From: Bidens hawaiensis
Taxonomy: Eukaryota > Streptophyta > Magnoliopsida > Asterales > Asteraceae
Length of the DNA: 64,000 bases
Assembly: GCA_021521415.1 (NCBI GenBank)
Contig: JAIQDT010003751.1
Location: 1 to 64,000 of the forward strand
Direction: 5' to 3'
The notes beneath the pieces were generated by a model, which saw nothing but the letters and a program-made list of their open reading frames with translations, had not been told where the DNA came from and did not search any database. This document shows positions 24,238-36,200 of this stretch, piece by piece; position 1 is the first letter of the stretch, and each line of letters opens with the position of its first letter. The position numbers and the translations under genes are program-made.

Positions 24238-25305
24238 TCAGTCGGATATAATGAAACTTTTTTCTTTCTCATTCCTCATGAACACGAATGATCTCCCTGT
24301 TGAAACCGATCGCTTCATTGTATTGATTCGCTTTCCTGAATTACTATTATCTCCTTCGGATGGGCCCACTTGTTGATCTTCATGATCATCTTCAATCCTT
24401 AGTATATCAGAAATCAAAAGGTTTTGATTTTGGCAAGACATTGATCCCAATGAAGTGGATCTTCTTATTTCACTGACTTGGTAATCTTGTTCATGAAAGG
24501 GGTATTCTGGTAAATTCTCGTTTCGGATGATGCTAACCACAACTTCATCTCTATGATCATCCGGTTCGGGTTCTTGAACAACAAGAACAAGATCATTCCT
24601 CCTTTGGAATACAAGAGAAGAAACATTAAGATTGGAATTAGATCGGATTTGTGATTCCGGATGTCGTTGGAATGGAATTGGGATGCCGGGCAAGACGTGG
24701 GACCGACATAATGGACAATTGGAATGTGATCTTAGCCAAGTGTCGATGCATGGAAGATGGAATGCATGGCCACATTTTGGTAACAATCTTACACTTTCAC
24801 CATCTTGAAACTCGCTAAGACAAACCGCGCAATCAGATCCTTCCACCACCTCATCACCTTTCATGTATGTGCATACCGCGATGGACTTGATCAATGACTC
24901 ATCAAGTCCAGTGGCTGCATGCTGCCACTGGTCATGAGTTGTTGATTGATTTCGGTTTTCAGATTCTACAGACGGGGTCAGCTGGTTTTCTCTCCTTTTA
25001 CAATATTTGGAGATGATGGTGTAGTAGCTTACTAAAAGGAAAGCGCTCGCTATGATCCCAATCACCACAATAATGAGAGGGGAAAAATTCATGCTCGAAC
25101 CATCATCCCCCGATTGGAACGGGGGCGGTGGTGGGAATATTATGTAACACCATTGTGGGCAATATATGCTACAAATACCTTGTGAACAATCTCTATAACC
25201 ATTATATGGTGGAAAGTTGGGGTTGCTAGGGTTACCCATAGAACCCATGACCACCAATCTATGAAACAAGTACAAAACAACAATCAACAACCTATGTAGT
25301 TCCAA
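24238..25305 (-). CDS. ATL-family RING-H2 finger protein (E3 ubiquitin ligase)
   Basis: An intact intronless 355-codon gene, as is usual for the ATL family. The N-terminal half has a Cys/Pro-rich stretch (DCSQGICSIYCPQWCYIIF, residues 39-57) and a single transmembrane helix at about 73-98. The family GLD signature is at 133-135. A canonical RING-H2 follows, with ligands C159, C162, C178, H180, H183, C186, C197 and C200 and the Trp characteristic of E2 binding (W190). ATL proteins are membrane-anchored E3 ligases that ubiquitinate targets, often in defence or stress signalling. The N-terminal Cys motif resembles the ATL51/ATL52/ATL54 subgroup, which is my best placement. The C-terminal 150 residues are polar and probably disordered. 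A start at Met20 or Met23 is possible instead of Met1. No repeat interrupts it and it looks functional. Confidence 0.93.
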   Translation of the reverse strand: MELHRLLIVVLYLFHRLVVMGSMGNPSNPNFPPYNGYRDCSQGICSIYCPQWCYIIFPPPPPFQSGDDGSSMNFSPLIIVVIGIIASAFLLVSYYTIISKYCKRRENQLTPSVESENRNQSTTHDQWQHAATGLDESLIKSIAVCTYMKGDEVVEGSDCAVCLSEFQDGESVRLLPKCGHAFHLPCIDTWLRSHSNCPLCRSHVLPGIPIPFQRHPESQIRSNSNLNVSSLVFQRRNDLVLVVQEPEPDDHRDEVVVSIIRNENLPEYPFHEQDYQVSEIRRSTSLGSMSCQNQNLLISDILRIEDDHEDQQVGPSEGDNSNSGKRINTMKRSVSTGRSFVFMRNEKEKSFIISD

Positions 25306-26894
25306 AAAAGGGAAAAGACATAGAAGAGTAAAGGGAAGGGTCTTAGATGATAAGGGAAGTAAAGTAAAGGGTAGGGTGGGGTGGTGGGGTAGGGGTGATG
25401 TGTGTCTTAATATTCTTGTGTATACTTTATCTTTTGTTGGTCTATCATCTTCTTCTCTCTCTTTAATTTTTGGGCTTTACTTTATCTTTTTATGAAGTGA
25501 AAATGATAACTTGTTGACCACAAGGCTTTGGAGTTTGAGGTGGTTGAGTTGTTTTGATTTGGATGGCGATAACTCAACCTCCAAGTTCTCGAAAAACTTG
25601 TGAGTTGGTGAAATGTTGATATGTGGGTTCACCAAACCTTGGATATTTATAATCTAGGGAAAAATGATAATAATACTAATAAATGGCATCAACTTTTGAT
25701 GACAAGTATGAAGGTATTTATAGTTTTTGTTTCCTTGCACTACATTAATATGTTACTTATGTTGGATAACTTAAAAATAAAGCGATCCTTTTAAACGAAC
25801 TTTAACTTTAGTATGTCGTTGAAAATGTCTAAACATGTTACTCGTGGGTGAACGATGGGCACTGTGTATGTAATTTCTGAAAAGAAGTGACCAAACAATT
25901 TACTCTATAATTTATGAACTCACCCCATCAACTCATTTAGAGTTTTATAACATTACATGTTTATACCATTTGACTTTTTAGCCTGTTTGACTAGTTTATA
26001 TAAACGGATTATACTACTCATTAGTCATTACGAGGCTACATGATATTAAGTGTGTGTGAGTTGGCTAGGTTACTAACTTTAATCCCCTCTATGTCAGACG
26101 CTGTGATGTGAACAAAATAGATTGATTCTTGCATGGCATAGAATTTTTATATGCAATATTCCATTATATTCATTCACAGGGTATTGATGATTATCCACGT
26201 ATGTCACCTAAATAAATAAATTATCAGCAAGTTTTCATTTTTCAATTAATTTTTTTTTTCAACAGCCATTTAATTGATTTTTCTTTTTAATTTAATAAAA
26301 TACATACGTTATATTTCTTTATTTTTATATGAAAAAAGCAATGTGCGTAGAGTATTAGTTTTGCATTTTGCTTGCAAATGACGTTTCTTTTGGCAAAGCA
26401 AGTGGGTTATGTTAATTGGTTGACTGAATTATGACTAGGCTACTCTCATGACATCAGACAAAAATAAATATACCCATTTATTTATGCTTTAAAGTTAGCT
26501 ACATGTAGTATATTCTGTTTCGGCCAGTTTTTTCGTATTGAACCGGATCAAAAACGAAAAAGGAAACATTATACAATCAACAATGAGCATAACGAAGTCG
26601 GATGGAGGCAGGTTCCGCTTTGGACATGGTCCGGACTCTAGTTGCTTACCAGCCGAGTTAAGCTGGGGCAAATTCCGGCTCAAGCTCAGACTTAAACATG
26701 TTGACTTGGCTAGCTTATTTTAACAAGCTGAATAGTCGAGCTTGGCCCGTTAAAAGATCGGGCCATCATGTGGCTCGTCGAGCTGCCTAACATATAAATA
26801 CAAAGTTTATAAGCACATGGATCTATAACATTATGCATGTCTATTGTTTTATTTTATTCTTCACCTTTTTAAAGATCAAATGACATAATAATAT

Positions 26895-27645
26895 ACTAGG
26901 TTAGAGCCCGTATTCTATACGAGTGAAAAATATAATAAAAATAAAAAATTATTATATGTAATACGTAAATTCAATTATTTCATATAATAATTTTTATTTA
27001 TAACTTTTTTTATTAAGCTTTTGATATATTATACACTATAATTTTATAAGTTGAAAACCAAATCTTGATGTTTGATTTATTTCAAATAAAAAAATTCATA
27101 CCGATATTGTTATATTAAATATTGTGTGTGTAAAAATGTTATTTATAATAAAATGTTGTCACAAATTTAAAAACTAAATTTACAAAGACTAATATTTTGT
27201 TGTAAAAGAAAATAAAATTATATTTTAAAATAAAGAGATAAATGATGAACAATCTTAAATGGTTGTATTAAAGAGACATGAGAAGACAGTGTCATATTGT
27301 GAATTATGAAATGTTAGCAATTAAATATAATTTTAGTTTTATACTTGAAGAAAAATCACATTTATATACGTTAAGTCAAGAAATCAAACATAATTATCAT
27401 TTTAGTGGAGTTGGTAAGCACATTTGGTTTGAAACATGAGGTCTTGGGTTTGAAACCCGTATCACACAATAATATATTTTTCAAAATTTTATAAAGTCTT
27501 ATGGATCATAGGTTATAATAGGAAAGCGGGTCATGGGTCATAATATAATAGGAATTAATGACATGACATCTACTTGGCATCCTACTTGGAGTGCCTAGTT
27601 AAATGCCAGGTGGACAACTTGTGTTGCTTTAATAATATAGTTAGA
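26895..27645. mobile_element. Non-autonomous AT-rich element starting ACTAG..CCCG
   Basis: The block begins with ACTAGGTTAGAGCCCG followed by a small hairpin (CGTAT-TCT-ATACG) and ends around TTTAATAATATAGTTAG. It resembles the ACTAG..ACCCG-hairpin start at 49281. Such repeats are common in eudicot genomes and may be Helitron-like, but I see no definitive ends or target duplication. Confidence 0.3.
27404..27462 (+). repeat. tRNA-like (SINE-type) promoter remnant
   Basis: A box A-like stretch (TAGTGGAGTTGGTAAG, from 27403) and a box B-like GGGTTTGAAACCC (27446-27458) stand at tRNA-like spacing. No complete cloverleaf is apparent, so a SINE head or decayed tRNA is more likely than a working tRNA gene. 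Confidence 0.35.
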
Positions 27646-30622
27646 TTATATGTGTTACTTTTATAATACTTTTACGTGTTGTTGTTGTTTGTTGTTATTA
27701 TATGTATATATTTGGGTTTAATTTAAACGAGCCAACAAACCGGTTATTAAGCAAGCCACAAGCTGAGCCAGTCATAGCTTGGGCTCGAACTCGTTTAGAT
27801 ATGAGTTTTTCTTAAATCGAGCCATGAGTAGGGAGATTATTGAACAGGCCTACTCCAGATCCATTTTTAAATCGAGACAGTAGTTTAAAATAATTGAGTT
27901 TGGTTTTATTTTACGCATTTCAGCATGCTGAGTTTAAACCCTTTTTCAATTACTTTTAGCACGAAAAATAAGCAATTTGACAAGAAGAAGAAAAAAGAAA
28001 ACTAAAATTATTCGCGTGATTTTATTCTTTATGTTAATGATTGTGCAACGCTTACAGTTTTATATGGACTGAGTGTGAATTCCTTTCAATTAATTATTTT
28101 GTTATATAGCTGAATGATTTATTTTAATGCATAAAAATAGTGTTTGCATGAAAATATAAGTCAAATGGGTAATAAATTGTGTAGCTAATCTAAGCTTTTT
28201 GAATAGCAAAACTAAGTCGGTTAAAAATAGCAGTCAAAGGTCTTGAAGTCATAACATTACTATTTATAACATGTTGGGCACTACTAGGTCGCTCCACAAC
28301 CTCAAAACTAGGGAATCAAACTATTGGATGCAAATGGTATAAACATGTCTGGCTCAAGGAGGTTTTCTCATAACGAGGGGTTTCATCCTTGATGGTGTTC
28401 CCATGCGAGTCAAGCATGAAGTGTCAATATTAGTATGGACAATTGACATATGCTCACCCGGGTATTAGGGTAGTTCCAAACATTGTTAGAAGAATATATA
28501 TGAACACATGATGAAAACTCACCAAAAACCTTCTTCGCGACTAGTTCAATGCTTGATCGTCTTAAAAACCAACGAATACGACCTTCCTTGTGATCTATGC
28601 CTTGTGTTCGTCGTGTTTGTCAAAGGTGATCATGTTCTCATTGCTCGCCGTAGAATCGGGGGTTAGATAGAAGAGGATAGGTTGATCGATGTAAGGAGTC
28701 AACATTATATTTCTGGAAGTTTGAAAAGGTTATTATTTGAAATTTCAAAAGACAATTACCCTTGCGTAGCATCGTCTCTCCATTCATCGTCTCTCCATTA
28801 AAAAGTAATCAGGTTTAACAGTAGTCAGTAGACACTAAATGCTCAACTCTCTCACAAATCTTTGGACAAAATTTGAAATTTTTATAAAACATAAAAACCA
28901 AACTTGCAAAACGAGCAAACCACATGGACCATTTTTGCAATATTCTCTTTTATTAATTAAAGCATCTCTATATGAAGAATCTTTAGTTTTATTTCATTAT
29001 AGCAATTGTTTTATTAACCAACACATCAACATAGTTTGTCTGTCATAACTTCAACTAGAGACACTCACGTATTGGTTTTCAGCATAATCAAACCACCCAT
29101 CCCTACTTATGAGATAAGTTTATTGGCATTCTTCTGGTTTGTTTTTCGTATCGATACCAGTACTAAGTTAAGCACTAATATTTGCTTATAGTTTTTTAAT
29201 GTTTCTTATTCCATTTTGTCCGGAAGTTGTCATTGTATCCTCCCGTGGGTCGGAAGGCGTCAGGAGAAGGACATGAAGACTAGACGAGATGAATTCTCCG
29301 TACAAATAGAGGCGCCTATCAAAAAGATACTCTGAAGACTTTAGGGTCAATGTCTCAAAACTTTTTCTGGCATGATTCTAGCTTTTAGTTTGTGTTTGAC
29401 ATATTTTATTTTATTGTAAAGTGTATTTTCCGAAAGAAGTAAGATAGGTTGATTTAAGAAAATAAAATGTAAAGTATAACAGGATGAGAAAAATAAAGTA
29501 AAGAACTATAGTGGGTTAAATGTAGAAAAAAGAAGTATAATGGAATTGTTTATAAAAAAATTAAAAAATGAGTTGATTGAAAAACATAAAATAAAAAATA
29601 TCCATCATTCTTCATTATATATTTTTTGATTAATAGAATTTATATTTAAAATATATAATAAATTAAAATGCATGAATTAAAAAGTGGAAACGACTACATT
29701 AATTAAAAATATATACAAATCATAAACTAGATATTAGAAAAAAAAAACTAATAAAAAGTAAAACATAAATAACTAAAAAAAATCTAAAAAACTAGATAGT
29801 TATGCTATATTTTTGAGCGATTTTTCGTTTCAACACCAACGCCAAATTGAGCTCTTCTCCTTGTAGATGGCTAAGATCTCGCATTAAGAGATCGAAATCT
29901 TTCCGCTCGGCCCCCAATAAACGAATTTTTTCCCGTTCGATCTCAGCCACGTCTTCACTTGTTTTTTTGCCTCATTTTCATAATTTCAATTTGCAACTTC
30001 TTAAAACTTGCAAATTCATCCTTTATAAAACCAAGTTCGAGTTATCGGTTGAAGACGATCACATTCCCTTTCCCTTTGCCTTCGCCTTCGCCTTGTCCCT
30101 CCCAATTGGACATTCTGGTTCAACCGGATCCTCATTGCTAAACTCAAAATTAAGATCTTGGTTACAACGGGCATCTGAACCACCTGTGTTAAACTCTTCA
30201 CTTTCAGAATTTTTTTCCGCTTCACCGACTCAACCTCATTCGGTACCGAATGCCACTTCGGACATAACCGAACAATTTCCCAAACTTGTGCGTAGAGAAA
30301 CACATTCTTATGTTTGGCAGCATATCGTTTGTTTGCCAACTTGTAATGATCGACATCAATAGTACCACTCTTTGGATTACTCTTGACGTTGAGGTAAATA
30401 GTCTTATACCAACCTACCTTTCTGTTCATCTCCCTCCACTTTTCGTTTAACGAACCATGTGTTCGATACACCTGGACTTGTAAAATTTCATGATATTTTC
30501 GTGACGGCATTTCAAAAACTCGTTCCCGTTTGTGCGTTACCTAATAATATATTAATAAAATGTAAAATGTAAGCAAAATGTAAACTATTGAGATTGTTAA
30601 AAAGAATTATAAAAAGACAAAT

Positions 30623-32582
30623 TGTAACATCTGCCCCGATCCGACCCGACCCAGGTACCCGTTTCTCTGACCCGATCTCTTTCTTTTATGATTTAGTATT
30701 TATTTATACTTATATTTTACTTTTAATAATAATAATATATTTTCCTTCCCGCCTCTTTCTCTCTCTTTCTTTCCGCCGTCCCGTCCCTCTTCTTCTCTCT
30801 TTCCGCCTTCTTTTCCCTCTTGTCGTCGTCCCGCCCTTACGCCTTGTTTCCCTCTTTTTCTTCTAACTCTTTGCTTGTCCTTTGTTCCTTCCCGCCTAAG
30901 GTTGTCTGCGCAGCTCCACGCGCCAGACTCCTTACACGGAAGCCTGCGTGAAGACCAGTTGTTCCTGCGATACGCGAGACGAACTGTCCCCGCAGCGCGC
31001 TAAGGATTTTAGTTCTTCCCGCGGCGCGTTATGGATATCGTTCTTCCCGCGACGCGCTAAGGAATATAGTTCTTCTCGCGACGCGCTTAGAATTGAAGTT
31101 CTTCCCGCGGCGCGCTTAGAATTGTAGTTCTTTCCGCGGCGCGCAAAGGTTGATTCTGTCTGCCTTCGCGCTCGCGCACTCTTGACCTTCTGTGTCTGCC
31201 TTCGCGCTCAAGCTTTCTCGCGCTATGTCTTGAGTCTTTTCTTCTGTTTAATCTAGCCGTTTGCTTTTGTGATGTCTTATCTTTTGAGCCGTTGACCTAA
31301 TCTGCTTTATGTCTGAAAAGTTACTTTCGGCGCAGCATGCGCACCAACCCCATTGGTTGGCAGAAAAAGTGACTGACATTATCTTTGGAGATCTGCTTTT
31401 TCCATGCTTGACCAGTACCTTTATCTGATCCGCCCATGCTTTTTACTGTTCCCTGTCAGCTTTTTCTCTTTTCCCTGCTACCATAGCTTTTGATATCTTT
31501 TGCTTTTGGAATCTTTTACTTTTTGAGATCTTTTCCCCTTTTTCTAGGGATTGTGTTCCCTAGGGTTTCTCTATAAATAATAATAATATTTTCCTAACAC
31601 TACACACACAAAACACTTAATCTCTCCTGTTCTCTCTTGCTCCTTGCTCTCTCTGCCGTCTTCCTCTCTGCCTCCGTCTTCCTCCCTGTTCTGCCCTGCT
31701 TTTCCGGTAATATATATTATATATAATAATTTACTTATTAATTATGCTAACTTATAATCAAGACTTAAAACAAATCATTAAAACAATAATCTTATTTATA
31801 GGTTAACTTGTGCTTGTTTAAAGTTGGTTCTTGCTTTATCTTACACCGCATCGTTTATCAAGTGAGTAATCTCGTACATAATCCCTTTTTATTTTTAATG
31901 TTTTGGGATGTTCATGTGTTCATACAAACTTGGAGTCTTAAACTTGTTTATGAACTTTAGTCGCGCAGTATCCCATGTGTTGAGGACGTAGACTTGGCTG
32001 TTTATTTGTATGTGTGGATCATTAACCGTCTTGTCGGTCTATTCCGCAGTTCTCATGGTACCATTAGATGAACACGGGAGAACTATCGTTTATGATTTTC
32101 TCTTTTGTTTACACTTGCACAGTCTTTCTTGTTTGTGAGCTCAATTGTGAGCACTGGCAGTCTATGAATCTTAGAGTTGGTCCCGATCAGATTACACCCT
32201 TGTTGAAAACCAGACATACACATGTTGCGCGCAGATTTATTATTATCTATGTATTGTATTAAACTTGATTTCTCACCAACACGCAAGTGTTTGACGTTTA
32301 TTTTAACACATGTTCAGGTTTGCAGTAGCTGTTTTGGAGCTTGTGGACACGTAGGAAGTTTTCTTTATTTTGGACCTAGATTAAAATGTATCAAGACAAG
32401 TTTTTGCTGTTCGAATATTATGATTTATAATATATTGATTTATGATGATTTATGTTATCTTGTTTACTTTGCGCGTGCGCGAATGAATGTATTTATTAAA
32501 TATTGACACCCAATAGTGTCACGAGTAATGAAACAATATGTGGCGTCCCGATGTATAATCCGCCTTTGGTCGGGGTGTTACA
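30623..32582 (+). repeat. 5' LTR of element C
   Basis: This 1960 bp LTR starts TGTAACATCTGCCCC and ends GGGGTGTTACA. It has a GC-rich 29-bp array at about 30985-31145 and the TATA box TATAAATA at 31572-31579. A pyrimidine-rich segment lies near its start. Confidence 0.96.
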
Positions 32583-32585
32583 GAT

Positions 32586-32597
32586 TGGTATCAGAGC
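32586..32597 (+). promoter_or_regulatory. Primer-binding site of element C
   Basis: TGGTATCAGAGC begins three bases after the 5' LTR, as in element B. Confidence 0.88.
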
Positions 32598-32834
32598 TCG
32601 TTGACTTTAGGATAGGTGGTTAGACGTAACGGCCTAGAATACCTAAGAGTCCCCTCTCGCGCATGAGAGAAATCTCATGTTTGCGCGCTTATTGTTAATT
32701 ACTCGTTATTTATGAATATGCTCGCGCCTGCGCAGTATATGATTTTGTTTTATTCCGCGATATTTCGATTTTTGTTGAATTTCGATTTTTATTGATTTTA
32801 CTTACATATTCGTTTGTTGGATTTGAAAATCCGA

Positions 32835-33072
32835 AAAGTCATGGTGATACATGAATAGTTGATTTTCAATTTCCATTTACGATTATGTTCTGAGGTTGGA
32901 GACTTGAAAAGTCATGGTGATACATGAATTGTCAACCTCCAATACTCATTTTCTTGTATATTTTATATTGAAGATTGAAAAGTCATGGTGATACATGAAT
33001 CGTCAATCTCCAATACTCGTTTGCTCGTATATTTTAAATTGGGAATTCGGAAAGTCATGGTGATACATGAAT
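32835..33072 (+). repeat. Four-copy hairpin motif in element C leader
   Basis: The core TCATGGTGATACATGA lies inside blocks 32835-32856, 32908-32929, 32979-33000 and 33051-33072, spaced 71-73 bases. Each can form a stem TCATG/CATGA with loop GTGATA. Sequence between copies is less conserved, and the array is shared with element B. Confidence 0.87.
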
Positions 33073-33234
33073 TGTCGATTCTTGATTCGAATTTGTTACC
33101 TTTATTAAGTCTGCATTTAGGGTCATTTATTTTACTTTAACTTTTGACAGTAACTGACTCCGCGAAACCAAGCTTTATAAGGTTATACTTTGCGATAAAA
33201 CCAAGATATTAACTAAAATTAAAATTTTTATAGA

Positions 33235-36200
33235 ATGCCTCCGCTATCTCGTCGCCATCTCAAGAAGAAAGAAGCCGCGCGCAGACGTTCGCTGCAACGT
33301 TCCCAGGAAATGGCCGCCTCAATAGCCCAAGCCTTAAACCAAAACAATGCTAACACCTCTGGTTACAACATTAAGTCCTTTAATGCGGGTAACCCTCCAA
33401 AGTTCACAGGTCTTGAAGGAGCCACCGTGATGCTCCAGTGGCTTGAGAAAATAGAAAACACTTTCCTCCATACCCAATGCCCTCTAGGCAGACGAACCCT
33501 ATATGCTTCCAGTGTCCTGGAATCTAGAGCGCTTACATGGTGGAATGGAGTAGCTCATGCGCGTGGCGCAGAAGCTGCTTCTAGCATGACATGGGAGGAA
33601 TTCAAGGAAATTCTGACGCGAGAATTCTGCCCTCCCAACGAAGTTAAGCGCCTGGAGGAGGAATTCTGGAACTTGAAGCAATACAGCGGTGAAGCGCGCG
33701 AGTACGCGACGCGTTTCCATGAACTAAGCCTGCTTGTCCCTCACCTTGTTACCCCTTCCCGCCGAGCCATAGAGAAATTCCTTGGGGGTCTCCCCATGGA
33801 AATTCAAGATTCTGTATGGGCCAGAAACCCAGTAACCCTCTCTGACGCCATCGAGTTGGCCGCTGTGCTCAGCGACAACCATGTCAGTGCAGGAACCCTG
33901 TTCCTGCGGGGATCTGAGAAGACCAAACTCACCAAGACTGTCCCTGAACCAACAGAAACCAAACCTGAACCCTCACACCATAACAACCCGAAACGTAGGC
34001 GCAGACAAGCTTACGCGCTTACCAGCCCGCCCATAGTCCAGCAACCCGCCTACCAACCTCCAGTATACGCGCCTAACCCTCTGTCAGCCTACCCAACTCC
34101 CCCTATAGTCCACAACTATGCCTTAACCAACCCCGCACTCCCTGCCCCGCCACCTAAGAAACCTTACACAGGAAACCACCCCTTCTGCCCAACCTGTAGA
34201 CTTCACCACCCACCTCAAGTCCCATGTCGACTTTGTAACCGATGTGGCCGCGCTGGTCACCTTACAGAAAACTGTAGAGTCCTTCCCGCCAATCCAATTG
34301 CGCCGACACCACCAGTCTACCCGCAGAACCCACAACCAACCTACCAAAACCCACGACCCAGATCGTGCTTTAACTGCGGTGATCCCAGTCATTTCCGGAA
34401 CGCGTGCCCAAGGCTACAAGTTCAGATTACGCAAGCGAATCCGGTGAACCAGATTTCAAACCAAGTGACGCGTGGACGAGCTTTTAACATAACCGCGCAC
34501 CAAGCGCAAGCGAATAATGACGTAGTTAATGGTACATTTTTGCTTAACGGATTTTATGCTTCTGTACTTTTTGATACTAGCGCCGATCGAAGTTTTATCT
34601 CTCGCGCCTTTGAGCAGAAGCTTGCGCGACCGCGCGATAACTTAAAAGAAGATTTTTCAGTTGAATTGGCTAATGGCGAAACTGTTTTAATTAACTCGGT
34701 GATTAAAGATTGCACGCTTAACCTTAACGAAAACGATTTTCTGATCGACCTCATCCCCATGCCTCTTGGAAGCTTTGATGTTATTATTGGTATGGACTGG
34801 CTTACGCATAATCGCGCCGAAGTTATTTGCGCCAAGAAGATGATTCGCATACCTCGAGAAAATGGTGATCTTCATATCTACGGCGAGAAACCCTCCAGTG
34901 GTCTTAAGCTTATGTCTTGCGCCGAAGCCCGAAGGCTCATGCGGAAAAGGTGTATTGCATTCTTAGCCCATGTGGTTAAACCTGCTGAAGAAAAGAAGAA
35001 GCTTCGCGATATCCCTGTTGTGCGTGATTTCCCTGAAGTTTTTCCTGATGATCTTCCTGGTATCCCTCCCGCTCGTGAAGTCGAGTTCCGTATTGATCTT
35101 GTCCCTGGTGCTTCCCCCGTAGCTAAATCTCCTTACCGTCTTGCGGCCGCTGAGATGCAAGAATTGGCAAGCCAACTTCAAGAGTTGACCGCTAAAGGAT
35201 TCATCCGCCCTAGCTCTTCGCCCTGGGGTGCTCCGGTGTTGTTCGTTAAAAAGAAAGATGGATCGTTTCGCATGTGTATTGATTACCGCGAGTTGAACAA
35301 ACTCACCATTAAGAACCGGTATCCCTTACCGCGTATTGACGACCTCTTTGATCAACTCCAAGGTGCCTCTTGTTTCTCGAAGATTGATCTCCGCTCTGGC
35401 TATCACCAGTTGCGCATCCGCGATGAAGATGTTCCCAAGACTGCTTTCCGAACTCGTTATGGCCATTTTGAATTCTTGGTCATGTCCTTCGGTTTAACCA
35501 ACGCACCCGCCGTTTTCATGGATCTAATGAATCGGGTGTGTAGGCCTTTCTTGGATAAATTCGTGATTGTGTTTATCGATGACGTTCTGATTTATTCTAA
35601 GACCAAGGCCGAGCATGAGCAACATCTCCGATTGGTATTGCAAAAGCTTAGAGCCGAGCAGCTCTTTGCTAAGCTTTCCAAGTGTGAATTCTGGTCTGAT
35701 GAAGTACAGTTTCTTGGTCATGTTGTAAACAAGATGGGTATTCATGTCGACCCATCCAAGATTGAAGCAATCAAGAACTGGATTACGCCGACCACTCCTT
35801 CTGAGATCCGCTCCTTTCTGGGCTTAGCTGGTTATTACCGGCGATTCATTTCGAACTTCTCAAAGATCGCATTGCCTTTAACAGCTTTAACGCACAAAGG
35901 CAAACCGTATATTTGGGGCTCGAAGCAAGAAGAAGCCTTTCTAACGCTCAAGCGTTTGTTGTGTGAAGCTCCTGTTCTTGCGCTACCTGAGGGTAATGAA
36001 GATTTTGTCGTGTATTGCGATGCATCCAACCAAGGTCTCGGTTGTGTTCTTATGCAACGAGGCAAGGTTATCGCTTACGCATCAAGGCAACTCAAGGTTC
36101 ATGAAAAGAATTATACAACTCACGATCTCGAACTTGGTGCAGTTGTTTTTGCCTTGAAGATCTGGAGACACTACCTTTATGGTACTAAGTGTATCATTTA

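Larger units (their letters stand above)
25306..29791. other. Intergenic region with repeat remnants
   Basis: Upstream of the RING-H2 gene is a G-rich block at 25370-25400. Around 26640-26790 and 27720-27830 are GAGCC/GCTCG-rich remnants typical of short hAT-like elements. Apart from the repeat described at 26895-27645, no gene is supported. Confidence 0.5.

Noticed and set aside
27404..27462. Functional tRNA gene
   Set aside because: Box A and B are present but no acceptor stem or anticodon arm could be drawn; a SINE or decayed copy is more likely.
29223..29345. GC-richer patch as a possible conserved exon
   Set aside because: Too short, with no open frame with recognisable homology in either direction.
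32068..32506. Short ORFs in the LTR of element C, repeated at 39340-39778
   Set aside because: Non-coding LTR sequence downstream of the TATA box; no recognisable domain and duplicated only because the LTR is.
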